Source: Nostoc sp. UHCC 0702 (lineage in GTDB: Bacteria > Cyanobacteriota > Cyanobacteriia > Cyanobacteriales > Nostocaceae). From it: a stretch of DNA of 64,000 nt. The notes under the pieces were generated by a model, which was not told the DNA's origin, ran no database searches, and saw only the letters and a list, made by a program, of their open reading frames with translations. Shown piece by piece: positions 36,889-46,253 of the stretch. The translations under genes and the position numbers were made by a program. The number at the start of each line of letters is the position of its first letter. The first letter of the stretch is position 1. The stretch lies in contig CP071065.1 in assembly GCA_017164015.1 (NCBI GenBank), positions 2,942,501-3,006,500 of the forward strand, written 5' to 3'.

Positions 36889-36910
36889 AACCCAGCATCC
36901 TGGCTGGGTT
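36889..36910 (-). terminator. Probable terminator for the 37.1-37.8 kb PEP-CTERM gene
   Basis: AACCCAGC-ATCCTG-GCTGGGTT, followed on the minus strand by TTTATTTT. It is 182 bp beyond the PEP-CTERM stop codon, with the short MITE inserted between the two. Confidence 0.65.
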
Positions 36911-36942
36911 GGTCATCTGAAAATCACATTTTAAATCTTTGA

Positions 36943-37073
36943 TAAGTAGGTGGGTGAAAATAAACATGACTATGTTACGAAACGTAAATATACCTGAAAC
37001 CCTTACTACTGACAACTAACAACTGACAACTGACGACCCTCACTAGTTAACTTTACTCGCACCGACCTACTTA
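36943..37073. repeat. MITE-like element, short copy (131 bp)
   Basis: TAAGTAGGTGGGTG... to ...CACCGACCTACTTA. It is nearly identical to both ends of the 360-bp element at 22359-22718 but lacks that copy's internal ~230 bp. It sits 18 bp downstream of a PEP-CTERM gene's stop codon. Confidence 0.82.
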
Positions 37074-37091
37074 GTGTCTAAACAGATGATT

Positions 37092-37817
37092 TTAAGCCAT
37101 CTTTGATTTGCGCTTGAGAAATGAACCTGCACTCAAAGCACCAAAGGCTAGTAAACCCAACATAGAACTCGGTTCAGGAACACTAGCTAATCTATAGGTG
37201 TGGTTATCGCTTTCAAATGCACGACCGGTCGATCTTAAAACTATCTTGTCAAAGGTTTCTCCTGAATCAGCTAATAAATTAACGAAAACATTGTCTGCAT
37301 TGCTAGTCCAGCTACCAGTAGCTTCAGCACCTGGGACATCTTTGCCAGTGAATGTTTTCAGCAAACTACCCCCACTGTAGACATCCACATAGTTATATGG
37401 GTCTACTGACCCCCAGTACAAGCCAAAGTAATCAATAGCCTTAGCAAAGGTAAGAGTTACAGAACCAGTTCCGCCTGCAACTTTGTCCCCTGCTGGGGAA
37501 ATCGTCAGATATTTACTGCTATCACCAAAGGGTGCAGCATACTCATTTGCTACACTACCTTGGACAATTCCGTTGGTTGCAGAATAAGTAACAAACCCGT
37601 TTGGATCGGTTGCAGTACCTGAATTAAAGTCAACAACTAGAGATCCTGGAATAGTAGATTTTGAACCTTGTCCTGCAACAGGTGCGCTACCTCCTTTTGT
37701 TAAGGTGACGGCGCCAGCTGGGTTAGCACCCATGAAAACAACGGCTGTTCCAGCCAAGACTAATGATAGTTTTTGCAAAATAGACATTGGTTTATTTGTT
37801 GAACTCTTGCTACCCAT
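37092..37817 (-). CDS. PEP-CTERM-anchored exported protein
   Basis: A 241-residue protein (231 if the Met at 37787 is used, which gives a neater signal peptide: MSILQKLSLVLAGTAVVFMG, cleavage near AGA/V). The ectodomain is beta-rich with AIDYFGLYWGSVDPYNYVDV and SGGSLLKTFTGKDVPG, a pattern shared by a group of cyanobacterial surface proteins. The tail is VPEPSSMLGLLAFGALSAGS and then FLKRKSK, a full PEP-CTERM sorting signal. Its role in the extracellular matrix is inferred from the signal alone. Confidence 0.87.
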   Translation of the reverse strand: MGSKSSTNKPMSILQKLSLVLAGTAVVFMGANPAGAVTLTKGGSAPVAGQGSKSTIPGSLVVDFNSGTATDPNGFVTYSATNGIVQGSVANEYAAPFGDSSKYLTISPAGDKVAGGTGSVTLTFAKAIDYFGLYWGSVDPYNYVDVYSGGSLLKTFTGKDVPGAEATGSWTSNADNVFVNLLADSGETFDKIVLRSTGRAFESDNHTYRLASVPEPSSMLGLLAFGALSAGSFLKRKSKMA

Positions 37818-38518
37818 AGCGTGGCACGTCAGGTCGCATTTGTGTACTGTAACAATACTTTTTTTACCAAAAATATTTATTTCCCTAACTAAATCTCAAG
37901 TTGGAAGAAAGCCAGATGAAATAAAAGGCTCAAAGGATATTTTTTTTAAATTAATCCAGTAATAATACGTAAAAAAATTAAAATATTAAAAATATTTACT
38001 TTGTAATTGCTATTTTTGAGTAAAGTCTACTATTCTTCAACACCATGAGAAACATAAACAAAAAACCCATAGTTGATTTTGCGGTGTTGAAAAAGTCAGC
38101 TTGTGGAAATTACTGAAAAATTGTCGTAAGATTAGTATTATCGATATACCAATCAATAAGCTGTTCCACATTTAACTCGCATCTATAATGCTGTTAACTG
38201 ATGACTGCTGAACGCCAGTTGCTTCAACGCGGGAACCTCACGCCAGGTTGCTTAAGTCGGGAAAACCTTCCTGTGTAACTGGCTTTGCAACGCACTGGCT
38301 CCTGCTGACTGTCATCATTCAGCAGTGAACGGCCCTCTGCTGACGGAGATGCTAGGCGAACACGAGTGACTATGGAAGGAATATGTGTTTTAGCTTACTG
38401 TCTGATTGATGTTAGTTTTAGATATTGCCTGACGACGCATTGCTGACAAAACGAGTTGTAAAAGGCAGGTGAAAACCCTCATACCCAATCCAGACAGGAA
38501 AAATTTACAGACTAAAAA

Positions 38519-38543
38519 AAACCAGCCTCCCACGGCTGGTTTG
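38519..38543. terminator. Terminator-like hairpin
   Basis: AAACCAGCC-TCCCAC-GGCTGGTTT preceded by a run of A. On the minus strand it would be followed by TTTTTT, so it could end a minus-strand transcript; no gene that it serves is evident. Confidence 0.5.
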
Positions 38544-38744
38544 AAAGATATTTTTTCGCGTTGTCTTCTCAATAGAGTTAAAACCCGATTGCGCGTTCCC
38601 AAAATGCGACGGGCAACTTTTCTTAACAATATTGTAACAGCCAACACAGTTTTTTCGTAAAAATTTACCAAAAAAAGATGTACCCAGAGGAAATTAGCTT
38701 CTATCTTTGAGAATATTTCAAAAATCCCAAGGGATAGAGGGGAT

Positions 38745-38818
38745 GGGGGGCAGGGGAGCAGGGGAGCAGGGGAGATGAGGAGACGAGGGGATGAGGGGAT
38801 GAGGGGATGAGGGAGACA
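38745..38818. repeat. Intergenic GGGGATGA/GGGGAGCA tandem repeat
   Basis: Three to four copies each of GGGGAGCA and GGGGATGA units. It is related to the 9-bp unit found inside ppc and the GT39 gene, but here the unit is 8 bp, which would break a reading frame. Confidence 0.85.
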
Positions 38819-39046
38819 AATCAATTAAAAATTAAAAATACATTCTTCTACCTCCTGCCTCCTAACAACTGATATCATGTCCGGCAAAATAACCATAATT
38901 CCCGTTTTACCCCTCCCCAACCCTCCCCTTGGTAAGGGGAGCCACTGCGCTATCGCACTTTGCCGACAGCCTTTGCAAGTGGCGTGAGGGTGTCGTAAGG
39001 CGGGTGGGATGATTTTATTATGGGTAATTAAGTGGACTTCATCTGA

Positions 39047-39105
39047 CTATTGACTAATGACTAATGACTATTGACTAATGACTATTGACCATTGACTATT
39101 GACTG
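39047..39105. repeat. Heptanucleotide repeat overlapping the 3' end of the RqcH gene
   Basis: About eight copies of TGACTAT/TGACTAA. The stop codon and last several codons of the minus-strand gene (…SIVNGQ) lie inside the array. Confidence 0.85.
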
Positions 39106-40812
39106 TGGTTGTCCCCATAAGATACGCTCCTGCTTGTAAATGGCAATTCCTGGTTTAGCTCCTTTTGGTTTATAGACATGTTTTGGCTGAGTGTAAACCA
39201 CTGGTACTTGGTCACTTTGACGAGCGCGACTGTAATAGGCTGTTAGATCAGCAACAAATTGTAAATCAGTTGCTTCCGGGACAGCACCAGGTTCTAAACG
39301 TAGTAGTACATGGCTTCCAGGAATTTCTTGAGCGTGGAACCATAAGTCATAATCCCCAGCTACACGAAATGTCAATTGGTCATTCTGGCGATTGTTACGG
39401 CCTATTAAGACTTGAAAGCCATTAGGGGTGCGGTAATCATAAAAGTTGGTGCTAGCAGTTTCATTTGTACTACGACTGCGATATTCTGGGTCTTCTAGAT
39501 ACTTTTGTCCAATTAGCTCGTCGCGGATTTCTTCAAGAGCCTGCAAATCTTCTACTATTTGGTAATTATCTATCTGAGCGATCGCAGCTTCCACTTGCTC
39601 TAAATACCCAATTTCTGCCTGCACCTCCAAGAGTAGAGGTTCAACGGCACTACGAGCGCGTTTGAGTTTTTGGTGCTGTTTGTAAAGGCTTTGGGCATTT
39701 TGTACAGCATTTTTATCTGGCTGGAGAGCGATCGCTATTGGTTTACCTGTCTCAAAATCAGGAAGGGTAATTTCTTTCATCCCAGGTTCCCAATTGTGGA
39801 GATGAGCCATTAACAAATCAGCTTTTTGCCGATATTCATCAGCTTGATCTGATTGCTGTAAACGAACCGTAAAGGTCTGAGCCTTATTCCGTAATTTTAT
39901 TAGAATATTATTCAGCTTTTGGCTCAGTTGATGACGCAATTGGGAGAATAGCTGTTGATTAAGCTGGTCATTATAATATTTGTTGAGTAATTTTTGGATA
40001 TCTGATGCTGGCGCAACCGCACCCCAACCCATGACAGTATATCCGTCTGTTGTCCAAGCTGGTTGAAACTTACTCAAATCCAAAGCTTGCAGCCATTCCT
40101 GCCATTTTTCAAACAGCTTTTGCCAGTCGTCTGGGTTGAGGGTATCGGTGGTGGTTTCTGGTGCTAAATTAGCCGCCAGCAGCATCGACTCCACCAGTGC
40201 AGCACTCAAGCCGCTATAACTTTTTAATAACTGACGCTTGATTGCTCCTGGGACTAAGCTGACTCGTTCTTGCCAACGTTCTTGAGATTCGCTCAAACTG
40301 GGGATGGGGCCAGTGAGTTTAGGTGGTGTTTCATAAGGTTGTCCGGTTTGGATGGGACGAACACTAGATTGTTGCTGACTGACTTGATGGGCAGCAGTGA
40401 TAATTAGATTATCGGCATCAGTGAGGATGGCATTGCTGTATTTGCCCATGATTTCTACATATATATGATATAGAGCGCCTTCTTGAGGACGATGGGCAAA
40501 TTGTAAATCAATCACGCGTTCCCAAGGTGCGATCGCCTCAATTGCCACCAATGCCAAACCACCCAACTGGTGTACGAGTTGTTGGCTGAAGGTAAAAGTG
40601 TCTGGCACACGCGGAGGCGGTTCGCCAATGCAAATGCGTGCAGCTTGGGGATGCCAGGAAATCTCTAGCCAACCCCGTTGTTTGAGGGTACGTAATGCCA
40701 CAGCAATAGTGTAGCGATCGCGCTGATAAACTTGCTCTAAGCGCGATGGTAGCCAGTTAGCGCGTAGTTCGCTACAAGCAGCTTTTAGGGTGGTAAAGTC
40801 AACTGGTTGCAC
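39082..40812 (-). CDS. rqcH: RqcH/NFACT family ribosome quality-control protein
   Basis: The family binds stalled 50S-peptidyl-tRNA complexes and recruits tRNA-Ala for C-terminal tailing (Rqc2/NEMF/FbpA homologues). The 576-residue protein has the NFACT-N domain (start MQPVDFTTLKAACSELR), a central helical coiled region (about 290-440) and a C-terminal NFACT-R domain with YDLWFHAQEIPGSHVLLR and the basic tail KPKGAKPGIAIYKQERILWG. All motifs are intact. The final residues QSIVNGQ are encoded by heptanucleotide repeats and are probably non-native. Some databases label the family fibronectin-binding protein; the ribosome-rescue role is better supported. Confidence 0.92.
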   Translation of the reverse strand: MQPVDFTTLKAACSELRANWLPSRLEQVYQRDRYTIAVALRTLKQRGWLEISWHPQAARICIGEPPPRVPDTFTFSQQLVHQLGGLALVAIEAIAPWERVIDLQFAHRPQEGALYHIYVEIMGKYSNAILTDADNLIITAAHQVSQQQSSVRPIQTGQPYETPPKLTGPIPSLSESQERWQERVSLVPGAIKRQLLKSYSGLSAALVESMLLAANLAPETTTDTLNPDDWQKLFEKWQEWLQALDLSKFQPAWTTDGYTVMGWGAVAPASDIQKLLNKYYNDQLNQQLFSQLRHQLSQKLNNILIKLRNKAQTFTVRLQQSDQADEYRQKADLLMAHLHNWEPGMKEITLPDFETGKPIAIALQPDKNAVQNAQSLYKQHQKLKRARSAVEPLLLEVQAEIGYLEQVEAAIAQIDNYQIVEDLQALEEIRDELIGQKYLEDPEYRSRSTNETASTNFYDYRTPNGFQVLIGRNNRQNDQLTFRVAGDYDLWFHAQEIPGSHVLLRLEPGAVPEATDLQFVADLTAYYSRARQSDQVPVVYTQPKHVYKPKGAKPGIAIYKQERILWGQPQSIVNGQ

Positions 40813-41094
40813 AACAATTAGCCGTTGGCTTTCAAAGATCGATGCTCAGTATATGCTATCAAGTCTTGCTCAGTCTGACATCACATGAAAAACCATGTTT
40901 ACATGGCACATAGGGCATGGGGAAGAGCTACCAATGCCCTTGTCCAAAGGGGCGGGTAGCTTTCCCGCCCACAAGGCGACGAAGTTTTAAGCCGCTTTCA
41001 ATGAAAAAGCGGTCAGATAAATTGCATATTTAGTCGTGTTCGCGTAGCGTCTCCGTCAGGAGAGGGATATATAAGTTAAATGTCGAACAGCTTA
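40813..41094. other. Intergenic region with GC hairpin
   Basis: Contains GGGCGGG-TAGCTTT-CCCGCCC (near 40952-40972) and repeat fragments of the GTTCGCGTAGCGTCTCC type near 41040. No open frame of interest. Confidence 0.6.
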
Positions 41095-41880
41095 TTAAAC
41101 CTGTTGGCTAGTTGCTTTTTTTCTTTTGAGAGCAGCGGCACCTGTCATAGTAACAACGAAGATAGCACCAAGGTTATTAGGTTCAGGTATTGACTTGGAA
41201 ATACCTACTTTAATCTGAAAAGCCAGATTAGAACGAGCAGGTGCAGTACCTTGCCAGCTAAACGCTGTTTTACCAGTTAGTGTGAAGGGAGCAGAGATCT
41301 TAGATAAACCGAGATAATCTACATCCGCAGTAGTCTTTGTACCTGCTGATGTTAGACTTCCAATGCTTGTACCATTAAAAACTAAATCGCTCAAAGATAC
41401 AGCGTTTTGAGAGTTCTTATTATTGTCTTTATTAGCAAAGGTACGTAAATAAATATTTGTTACAGGGTCGCTAAATTCTTGAGACGTTAATATTGTAGTC
41501 TGGCTAGAATCGAACACTTTATAAGTTACCTTACTGCCTGTGTATTCCAGGCTAAAATCCCAGACTTTTCCATTGCCCCAAACCAAATTACCTGAAGCTA
41601 GAGGTGTACCATCAAATTTATTAATCCCTAGTTCTCGTTCTGCATTACTAAGACTATTATTGCCAATTCGGCCTTCAGCAACAAATACCTCTTTAAAATA
41701 CCCGTTATTTATCAGTGAGTTAAAATCCGCATCATCAAAATCTGTATCAGCATCTTGGGATGTCAAAGGCGTCAATGTCACAGCTTTTGCTGGATTTGGA
41801 GCTATGAATAACCCAAAGCTGACTAATCCTAAAATCAAAAATAACTTACTATTACCTGTAAGCTTGTTCAAAACTAGCAT
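41095..41880 (-). CDS. PEP-CTERM-like exported protein
   Basis: A 261-residue protein with a signal sequence (hydrophobic about residues 12-33, cleavage near AKA/V). The beta-rich ectodomain contains LINNGYFKEVFVAEGRIGNN near its start, which resembles a choice-of-anchor type domain seen in cyanobacterial surface proteins; that resemblance is from memory and tentative. The tail SIPEPNNLGAIFVVTMTGAA, LKRKK is a slightly atypical PEP-CTERM signal: PEP motif, short hydrophobic helix, basic cluster. It is the third such gene in the window. Confidence 0.82.
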   Translation of the reverse strand: MLVLNKLTGNSKLFLILGLVSFGLFIAPNPAKAVTLTPLTSQDADTDFDDADFNSLINNGYFKEVFVAEGRIGNNSLSNAERELGINKFDGTPLASGNLVWGNGKVWDFSLEYTGSKVTYKVFDSSQTTILTSQEFSDPVTNIYLRTFANKDNNKNSQNAVSLSDLVFNGTSIGSLTSAGTKTTADVDYLGLSKISAPFTLTGKTAFSWQGTAPARSNLAFQIKVGISKSIPEPNNLGAIFVVTMTGAAALKRKKATSQQV

Positions 41881-42588
41881 AGTCTCTCCTGAAAGGGAAT
41901 ATTGTTAATTGATATTTGTTATTTTTTGCAACAATTTCTCAATGTTTATTACTTAAACACAAAAATGCAGCGCCTATTGATTTCATCCTTTTCCCGCTAT
42001 TTAAATGCTTAGAAGAAGAGGGTGTTAATAAAGCTAGATGCAAAGCGTTTAAGTTAGATATAAATTGTTTGTTCTTAGCCTAAACCAAAGTCTGATATAC
42101 TGTCGATAACTAAAGCTATATTTTCATTAAAAATTTATATACAAAAAGATTTTAAATTTGTAACTAGCTCAACTTAATTAAACTTAAAATTTGATAACGA
42201 GGAAAACTGAGTGTAGACGCGAAGCGGCTTGCCGAAGGGTAGCGAAGTAATTACAAAGACTTATTTTAAGTTTTTCAAAGTTAACCTATTTATACGGATT
42301 CTCTATAAAGATGTAGTTCATATCTATGAAGAGTAAAGAAAATCGAGTAAACAAGAGGATAGAGACATCAAGCCTTCCCCTTCAAACTTCCCCTTCCTTT
42401 TGTTTTTCTCTCTTCCCCCTTTCGTTCCTCAGAGGGTTAGGAATTACGCAACTGGCACACTAAATAAAGGTTAGGGTTGTCAAAAGTCCACAGTGAATAG
42501 TCAAAAATTAAGCTTTTTTCCACTATTGACTATTGACAACCTCAACTAAAAATTTACGAAACTTGCATAACTCCAGAGGGTTAGTAAC
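41881..42588. other. Intergenic region, 708 bp
   Basis: AT-rich. Includes a GTGTAGACGCGAAGCGGCTTGCC-type dispersed repeat near 42213-42240 and a pyrimidine-rich strand (TTCCCCTTC units) at 42372-42425. A possible inverted pair of ATTGACTATTGAC-like heptamers occurs near 42490-42540. No credible gene. Confidence 0.55.
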
Positions 42589-43857
42589 TCATCGAGTGAC
42601 CAAAGCTGGTTGTTTGAAGGGTTGTTCTAATAGCTGGGTGTAAAGTTCGCTAAGTTGAATTGCTACCCCATCCCAACTAAACTTAGTTTCTACACGCTTT
42701 CTGCCAGCTTTACCCAATTCATCCCGCCATTGTGGATTCTCCAGAATTCGGTCGATCGCAGTTGCAAAAGCAGCTACATCTTGGGGTGGCGCTAACAAAC
42801 CTGTTGCTTCGGAAACAACTGTAAACTGAAGTCCGCCAACATCGCTGGCTACCACTGGTGTACCACTGGACATCGCTTCAATGGCCACAAGACCAAAGGG
42901 TTCGTAGTGGCTGGGTACAACGCAAACATCAGCTGCTGCGTAGTAAGTTGGCAGGATATCCTGACTGAGACGACCAGGGAGGGTGGTAAAATTACCCATC
43001 CCTAATTCCTGAATAATTCTCTCAATGCGATCGCGCTCAATCCCATCGCTATTACCTGGTGTACTACCACCACCTATAATTAGCTGGAGATTGTGAGTAC
43101 CACGCAACTTAGACTTATTGACTGCACGCACTAAGGTTTCTATGCCTTTACGCGGGTCAAAACGTCCCACATACAATACAACTTTCGCTTCTTGTTCAAT
43201 TCCCAATTTCAATCTTGCTGCTTGGCGCTCAATGGAACCAAAGCGCCTAATATCCGTACCGCAGGGAATAATCTCGATATTGCCTTTAGTAGAAACGAGC
43301 GATCGCATGTGTTGCTTTTCTTGCGGACTCGTTGCCACAATTGTTTCTGCTGTCTCTAAAACCTCTTTTTCCACTGCTAATCGCTGACTGGCAATTAGAG
43401 GAATATTTTTAATAGTGTTATATTTTACTGCTCCTAATGAATGGTATGTGTGAACTTGCTTAGTACCTTGGATTTTCTTCAGCTGTATCCCTACCCAACT
43501 AGAGAGCCAATAGTTTGTGTGAATTAAATCATATAAAATGCCTTCTTCTGTTTGAAATTTGAGAAAATTTTCCACAAATTCTGGCAAATAATTAAAAAGA
43601 TTATCTCGTGGTACAAACTCAACAGAACCTGCTTTCAAACGAATTGTTCGACAATTTTGGCTATGTTGAATTATTGTCTGTTGCTCTGCACTCACTTTGC
43701 GGGTAAACATATCAACTTGCCAACCCTGCTGTGCTAGTGCTTCACCCACATGGCGCACATAAACGTTTTGTCCTCCAGCTTCTTCCTTACCAATTTCGAT
43801 CGCCGGATCTCCGTGGACGGAAATCAAGGCGATGTGTTTTTTAGTGGTAGAGTTCAT
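42589..43857 (-). CDS. GT4-family glycosyltransferase
   Basis: A 422-residue cytoplasmic or membrane-associated retaining glycosyltransferase. The N-terminal domain begins HIALISVHGDPAIEIGKEEA followed by GGQNVYVRHVG, the pattern of sucrose-phosphate-synthase-like GT4 enzymes. The C-terminal domain has VLYVGRFDPRKGIETLVRA and the nucleotide-sugar motif EPFGLVAIEAMSSGTPVVAS. I prefer the Met at 43857 because the upstream 19 residues (from 43914) are not family-like. The acceptor is unknown: a polysaccharide or glycolipid is as likely as sucrose phosphate. No neighbouring partner gene is present. Confidence 0.88.
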   Translation of the reverse strand: MNSTTKKHIALISVHGDPAIEIGKEEAGGQNVYVRHVGEALAQQGWQVDMFTRKVSAEQQTIIQHSQNCRTIRLKAGSVEFVPRDNLFNYLPEFVENFLKFQTEEGILYDLIHTNYWLSSWVGIQLKKIQGTKQVHTYHSLGAVKYNTIKNIPLIASQRLAVEKEVLETAETIVATSPQEKQHMRSLVSTKGNIEIIPCGTDIRRFGSIERQAARLKLGIEQEAKVVLYVGRFDPRKGIETLVRAVNKSKLRGTHNLQLIIGGGSTPGNSDGIERDRIERIIQELGMGNFTTLPGRLSQDILPTYYAAADVCVVPSHYEPFGLVAIEAMSSGTPVVASDVGGLQFTVVSEATGLLAPPQDVAAFATAIDRILENPQWRDELGKAGRKRVETKFSWDGVAIQLSELYTQLLEQPFKQPALVTR

Positions 43858-43914
43858 AGTTTGTGTGTTGCTGATTTTGACAATGTATCCGACGGTTCCA
43901 AGTGTGCTGTGCAA

Positions 43915-44552
43915 AAACTTTACTCAATTGTTGAGTAACATTGAGTAGTTTATATTTTAATTTAATTTGTAAAACATTTTTATATTTTTACTAGAGTAAG
44001 TAATACTTTAGCACTCAGTATTTATATTTGCTGTCTCTAGAAATAGTAATATTTAATACTTTTGATAGATGATATCTTATGAAAAAATGGTTTGTATTTT
44101 ATAATACAATTGTTCAATTAAATTTATTTATACTATCAATAAGCTCATCCTATTTAATTGATGAAAATCGTAACACTGAGATTCCTGACTGACTGAGATT
44201 CCTGACTTCTCTAAGAAGTCAGGAATCTTGTGTATTGGTATCGCAAGTATTTAATATGAATGAAAATGAATAAGTATAAATTACTAATCAAGATGCTAAT
44301 TAGCAGAATTAAATTAATTTTGCGTATTTACTTGAAAAGGTTACGACTATATTAGAACGAAGTCAAAACAGCCATATTATTTGGCTGTTTTGTGTTTTTT
44401 AGATCAAAAAGGTCATAAAATAAAAGCTTAATTTGGTTGAGTAGTTGTACTTTGCTCTCACCCTGGTGTTTCTGAACTTCAAGAAAAGTTACCTGAATCG
44501 GAGAGAAGGCTCCCGCCATAATCGAGCGATTTGGCGGCGAGATGAATCGAGG
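43915..44552. other. AT-rich intergenic region with two hairpins
   Basis: AGATTCCTGACTTCT-CTAA-GAAGTCAGGAATCT (44196-44228) is a long near-perfect stem without a T run. A second hairpin at 44365-44400 looks like a terminator. No open frame of interest lies between the GT4 promoter and the tnpB element. Confidence 0.6.
44365..44400 (+). terminator. Orphan terminator-like hairpin
   Basis: AAAACAGCCA-TATTATT-TGGCTGTTTT followed by GTGTTTTTT. There is no annotated plus-strand gene before it; it might end an unannotated small RNA in 43915-44365. Confidence 0.6.
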
Positions 44553-44626
44553 GCGGAAAACTTAGCATCCTCCGACCATAGCTGACTTTCAGTCAGCAAG
44601 GGAGAGGGGATAGCTAAGTTTTCCGC
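44553..44626. repeat. Long nested stem-loop upstream of tnpB
   Basis: GCGGAAAACTTAGC (44553-44566) and GCTAAGTTTTCCGC (44613-44626) are perfect 14-bp arms. Between them GCTGAC/GTCAGC (44581-44597) forms a second hairpin. It may be part of the IS element's left end. Confidence 0.65.
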
Positions 44627-44668
44627 AAATTCCATGCTATAATTTATGTTAATAATATTGACGTAAAT

Positions 44669-45877
44669 ATGCTGGTATTTGAGGCAAAACTTGAGGGGAA
44701 GGACGAACAGTATCAGTCGCTTGATGAAGCGATAAGAACTGCTCGTTTTGTCCGTAATGCAAGCCTTAGATACTGGATGGATAACAAAGGCATTGGACGA
44801 TACGACCTCAGCAAGTTCTGCGCTGTACTTGCTGCCAATACAGAGTTTCCTTGGGTTGCTAAGTTGAACTCTATGGCTCGTCAAGCCAGTGCGGAAAGAG
44901 CATGGTCTGCTATTGCTCGGTTCTTTGATAACTGCAAGAAAGGCAAACCAGGGAAGAAAGGATTTCCAAAGTTCAACAAAGAACAAACACACGGTTCTGT
45001 TGAGTACAAAACCTGTGGATGGAAACTTTCTGACGACCGCAGGTATATCACTTTTTCTGACGGTTTTAAGGCAGGAACCTTTAAGCTTTGGGGAACCCGT
45101 GACCTGCATTTCTATCAACTTAAACAGTTCAAAAGAGTGCGTGTTGTGCGTCGTGCTGATGGGTACTATGCACAGTTTTGTATTGACACTGAACGGATTG
45201 AAAAACGAGAACCAACTGGTAAGACTATCGGCGTTGATGTTGGACTTAACCACTTCTTGACTGATAGCGATGGCAATACAGTTGAAAATCCCCGACACCT
45301 GCGTAAAAGTGAGAAGTCGCTCAAGCGATTGCAACGCAGACAGTCTAAGACTCAAAAGAGTTCTAAGAACAGAATCAAGGCGAGAAATCGCTTGAGTAGA
45401 AAACACCTCAAAGTAAGTAGGCAGCGTAAAGACTTTGCTGTGAAGTTGGCAAGGTGCGTGGTGAGGTCTAACGACCTTGTGGCCTATGAGGATTTGCAGG
45501 TGCGGAACATGGTGAGGAATAGACATCTCGCCAAGTCGATTAATGATGCAGCATGGACGCAGTTCCGGCAATGGGTTGAGTATTTCGGCTCATGTTTCGG
45601 TGTGGTGACTGTGGCAGTTCCACCCCACCACACCAGCCAGAATTGCTCTAACTGTGGTGAAGTGGTGAAAAAGTCGCTCTTTTCAAGAACTCATGCTTGC
45701 CCTCACTGTGGATATACTCAAGACCGGGATTGGAACGCTGCTTTGAACATACTTGAACTAGGACTACGTACCGTAGGGCATACGGGAACTAACGCCTCTG
45801 GAGATATCGACCTATGCTTGGGTGGAGAAATCCCTCTAAGTAAGCCGAGTCAAGGAAAGAGGAAACCCAACAAGTGA
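44669..45877 (+). CDS. tnpB: TnpB, IS200/IS605-type RNA-guided nuclease, full length
   Basis: A 402-residue TnpB. The N-terminal wedge/REC-like part is complete. RuvC motifs are IGVDVGLNHFLTDSDG (Asp), VAYEDLQVRN (Glu) and QDRDWNAALNIL (Asp); the zinc ribbon is CSNCG...CPHCG. All four Cys and all three acidic residues are present, so nuclease activity is possible. No tnpA gene is nearby. A right-end hairpin follows directly, so the transcript's 3' end could supply the guide (omega) RNA. It is closely related to the tnpB remnant at 28.0-30.2 kb. Confidence 0.95.
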   Translation: MLVFEAKLEGKDEQYQSLDEAIRTARFVRNASLRYWMDNKGIGRYDLSKFCAVLAANTEFPWVAKLNSMARQASAERAWSAIARFFDNCKKGKPGKKGFPKFNKEQTHGSVEYKTCGWKLSDDRRYITFSDGFKAGTFKLWGTRDLHFYQLKQFKRVRVVRRADGYYAQFCIDTERIEKREPTGKTIGVDVGLNHFLTDSDGNTVENPRHLRKSEKSLKRLQRRQSKTQKSSKNRIKARNRLSRKHLKVSRQRKDFAVKLARCVVRSNDLVAYEDLQVRNMVRNRHLAKSINDAAWTQFRQWVEYFGSCFGVVTVAVPPHHTSQNCSNCGEVVKKSLFSRTHACPHCGYTQDRDWNAALNILELGLRTVGHTGTNASGDIDLCLGGEIPLSKPSQGKRKPNK

Positions 45878-45929
45878 TTCTTGGAATCCCCCGCTATACC
45901 CGCAAGGGTTAGCGGTGGGAGGATGTCAA
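45780..45929 (+). ncRNA. Candidate omega RNA and right end of the tnpB element
   Basis: In IS200/IS605 elements the guide RNA overlaps the 3' end of tnpB and the right end. Here the hairpin TCCCCCGC-TA-ACCC... pairs with GGGT...GCGGTGGGA (45887-45920) and is followed by GGATGTCAA, the expected element end. Position and length are by analogy, not observed. Confidence 0.4.
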
Positions 45930-46253
45930 ATCAGTCTATCTTAATTGAACAAATGCGATCGCCACTGTAGGCAGAACTGCGTCAGCTAGCGTTTGCTTAG
46001 CTTACATAAGCTGAATTAAACTAGGTTTTTTAACCCCAATTCCAGACTCGTAAGACAAACTGCTTTTAGCTGATGACTACAGCCTTAGATTATGTCTAAG
46101 ACTCTAGCCAGTAAACAGGTTTCACCCAACAGTGGCGATCGCACTTAAAACAAGCACTATAACTACCCTTTGATCGAGTACCTAGAAAATTACTAAACAA
46201 TTAAAAATTAAAAATCAAAAAAATCTGATTTTTAATTTTTAATTTGTCTAGAT
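45930..46253. other. Intergenic region
   Basis: AT-rich with scattered repeat fragments and an AATTAAAAATTAAAAATC tract next to the RRM gene's stop. No gene seen. Confidence 0.5.

Larger units (their letters stand above)
37818..39081. other. 1.26-kb intergenic region rich in repeats
   Basis: The region starts with the AT-rich promoter area of the PEP-CTERM gene. Then come repeat fragments (CGGGAACCTCACGCCAGGTTGC near 38230), a hairpin at 38519-38543, the GGGGATGA array at 38745-38818 and a MITE-like stretch at about 38873-39046 with an ATATCATGTCCGG end. The 144-codon minus-strand frame at 38390-38824 begins in the GGGGATGA array and lacks a recognisable domain, so it is not called. Confidence 0.6.

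Noticed and set aside
38390..38824. 144-codon minus-strand open frame
   Set aside because: It starts in the GGGGATGA tandem array, continues through repeat fragments and shows no recognisable domain.
44489..45571. 360-codon minus-strand frame opposite tnpB
   Set aside because: It is the antisense shadow of tnpB, which has full family motifs on the plus strand.
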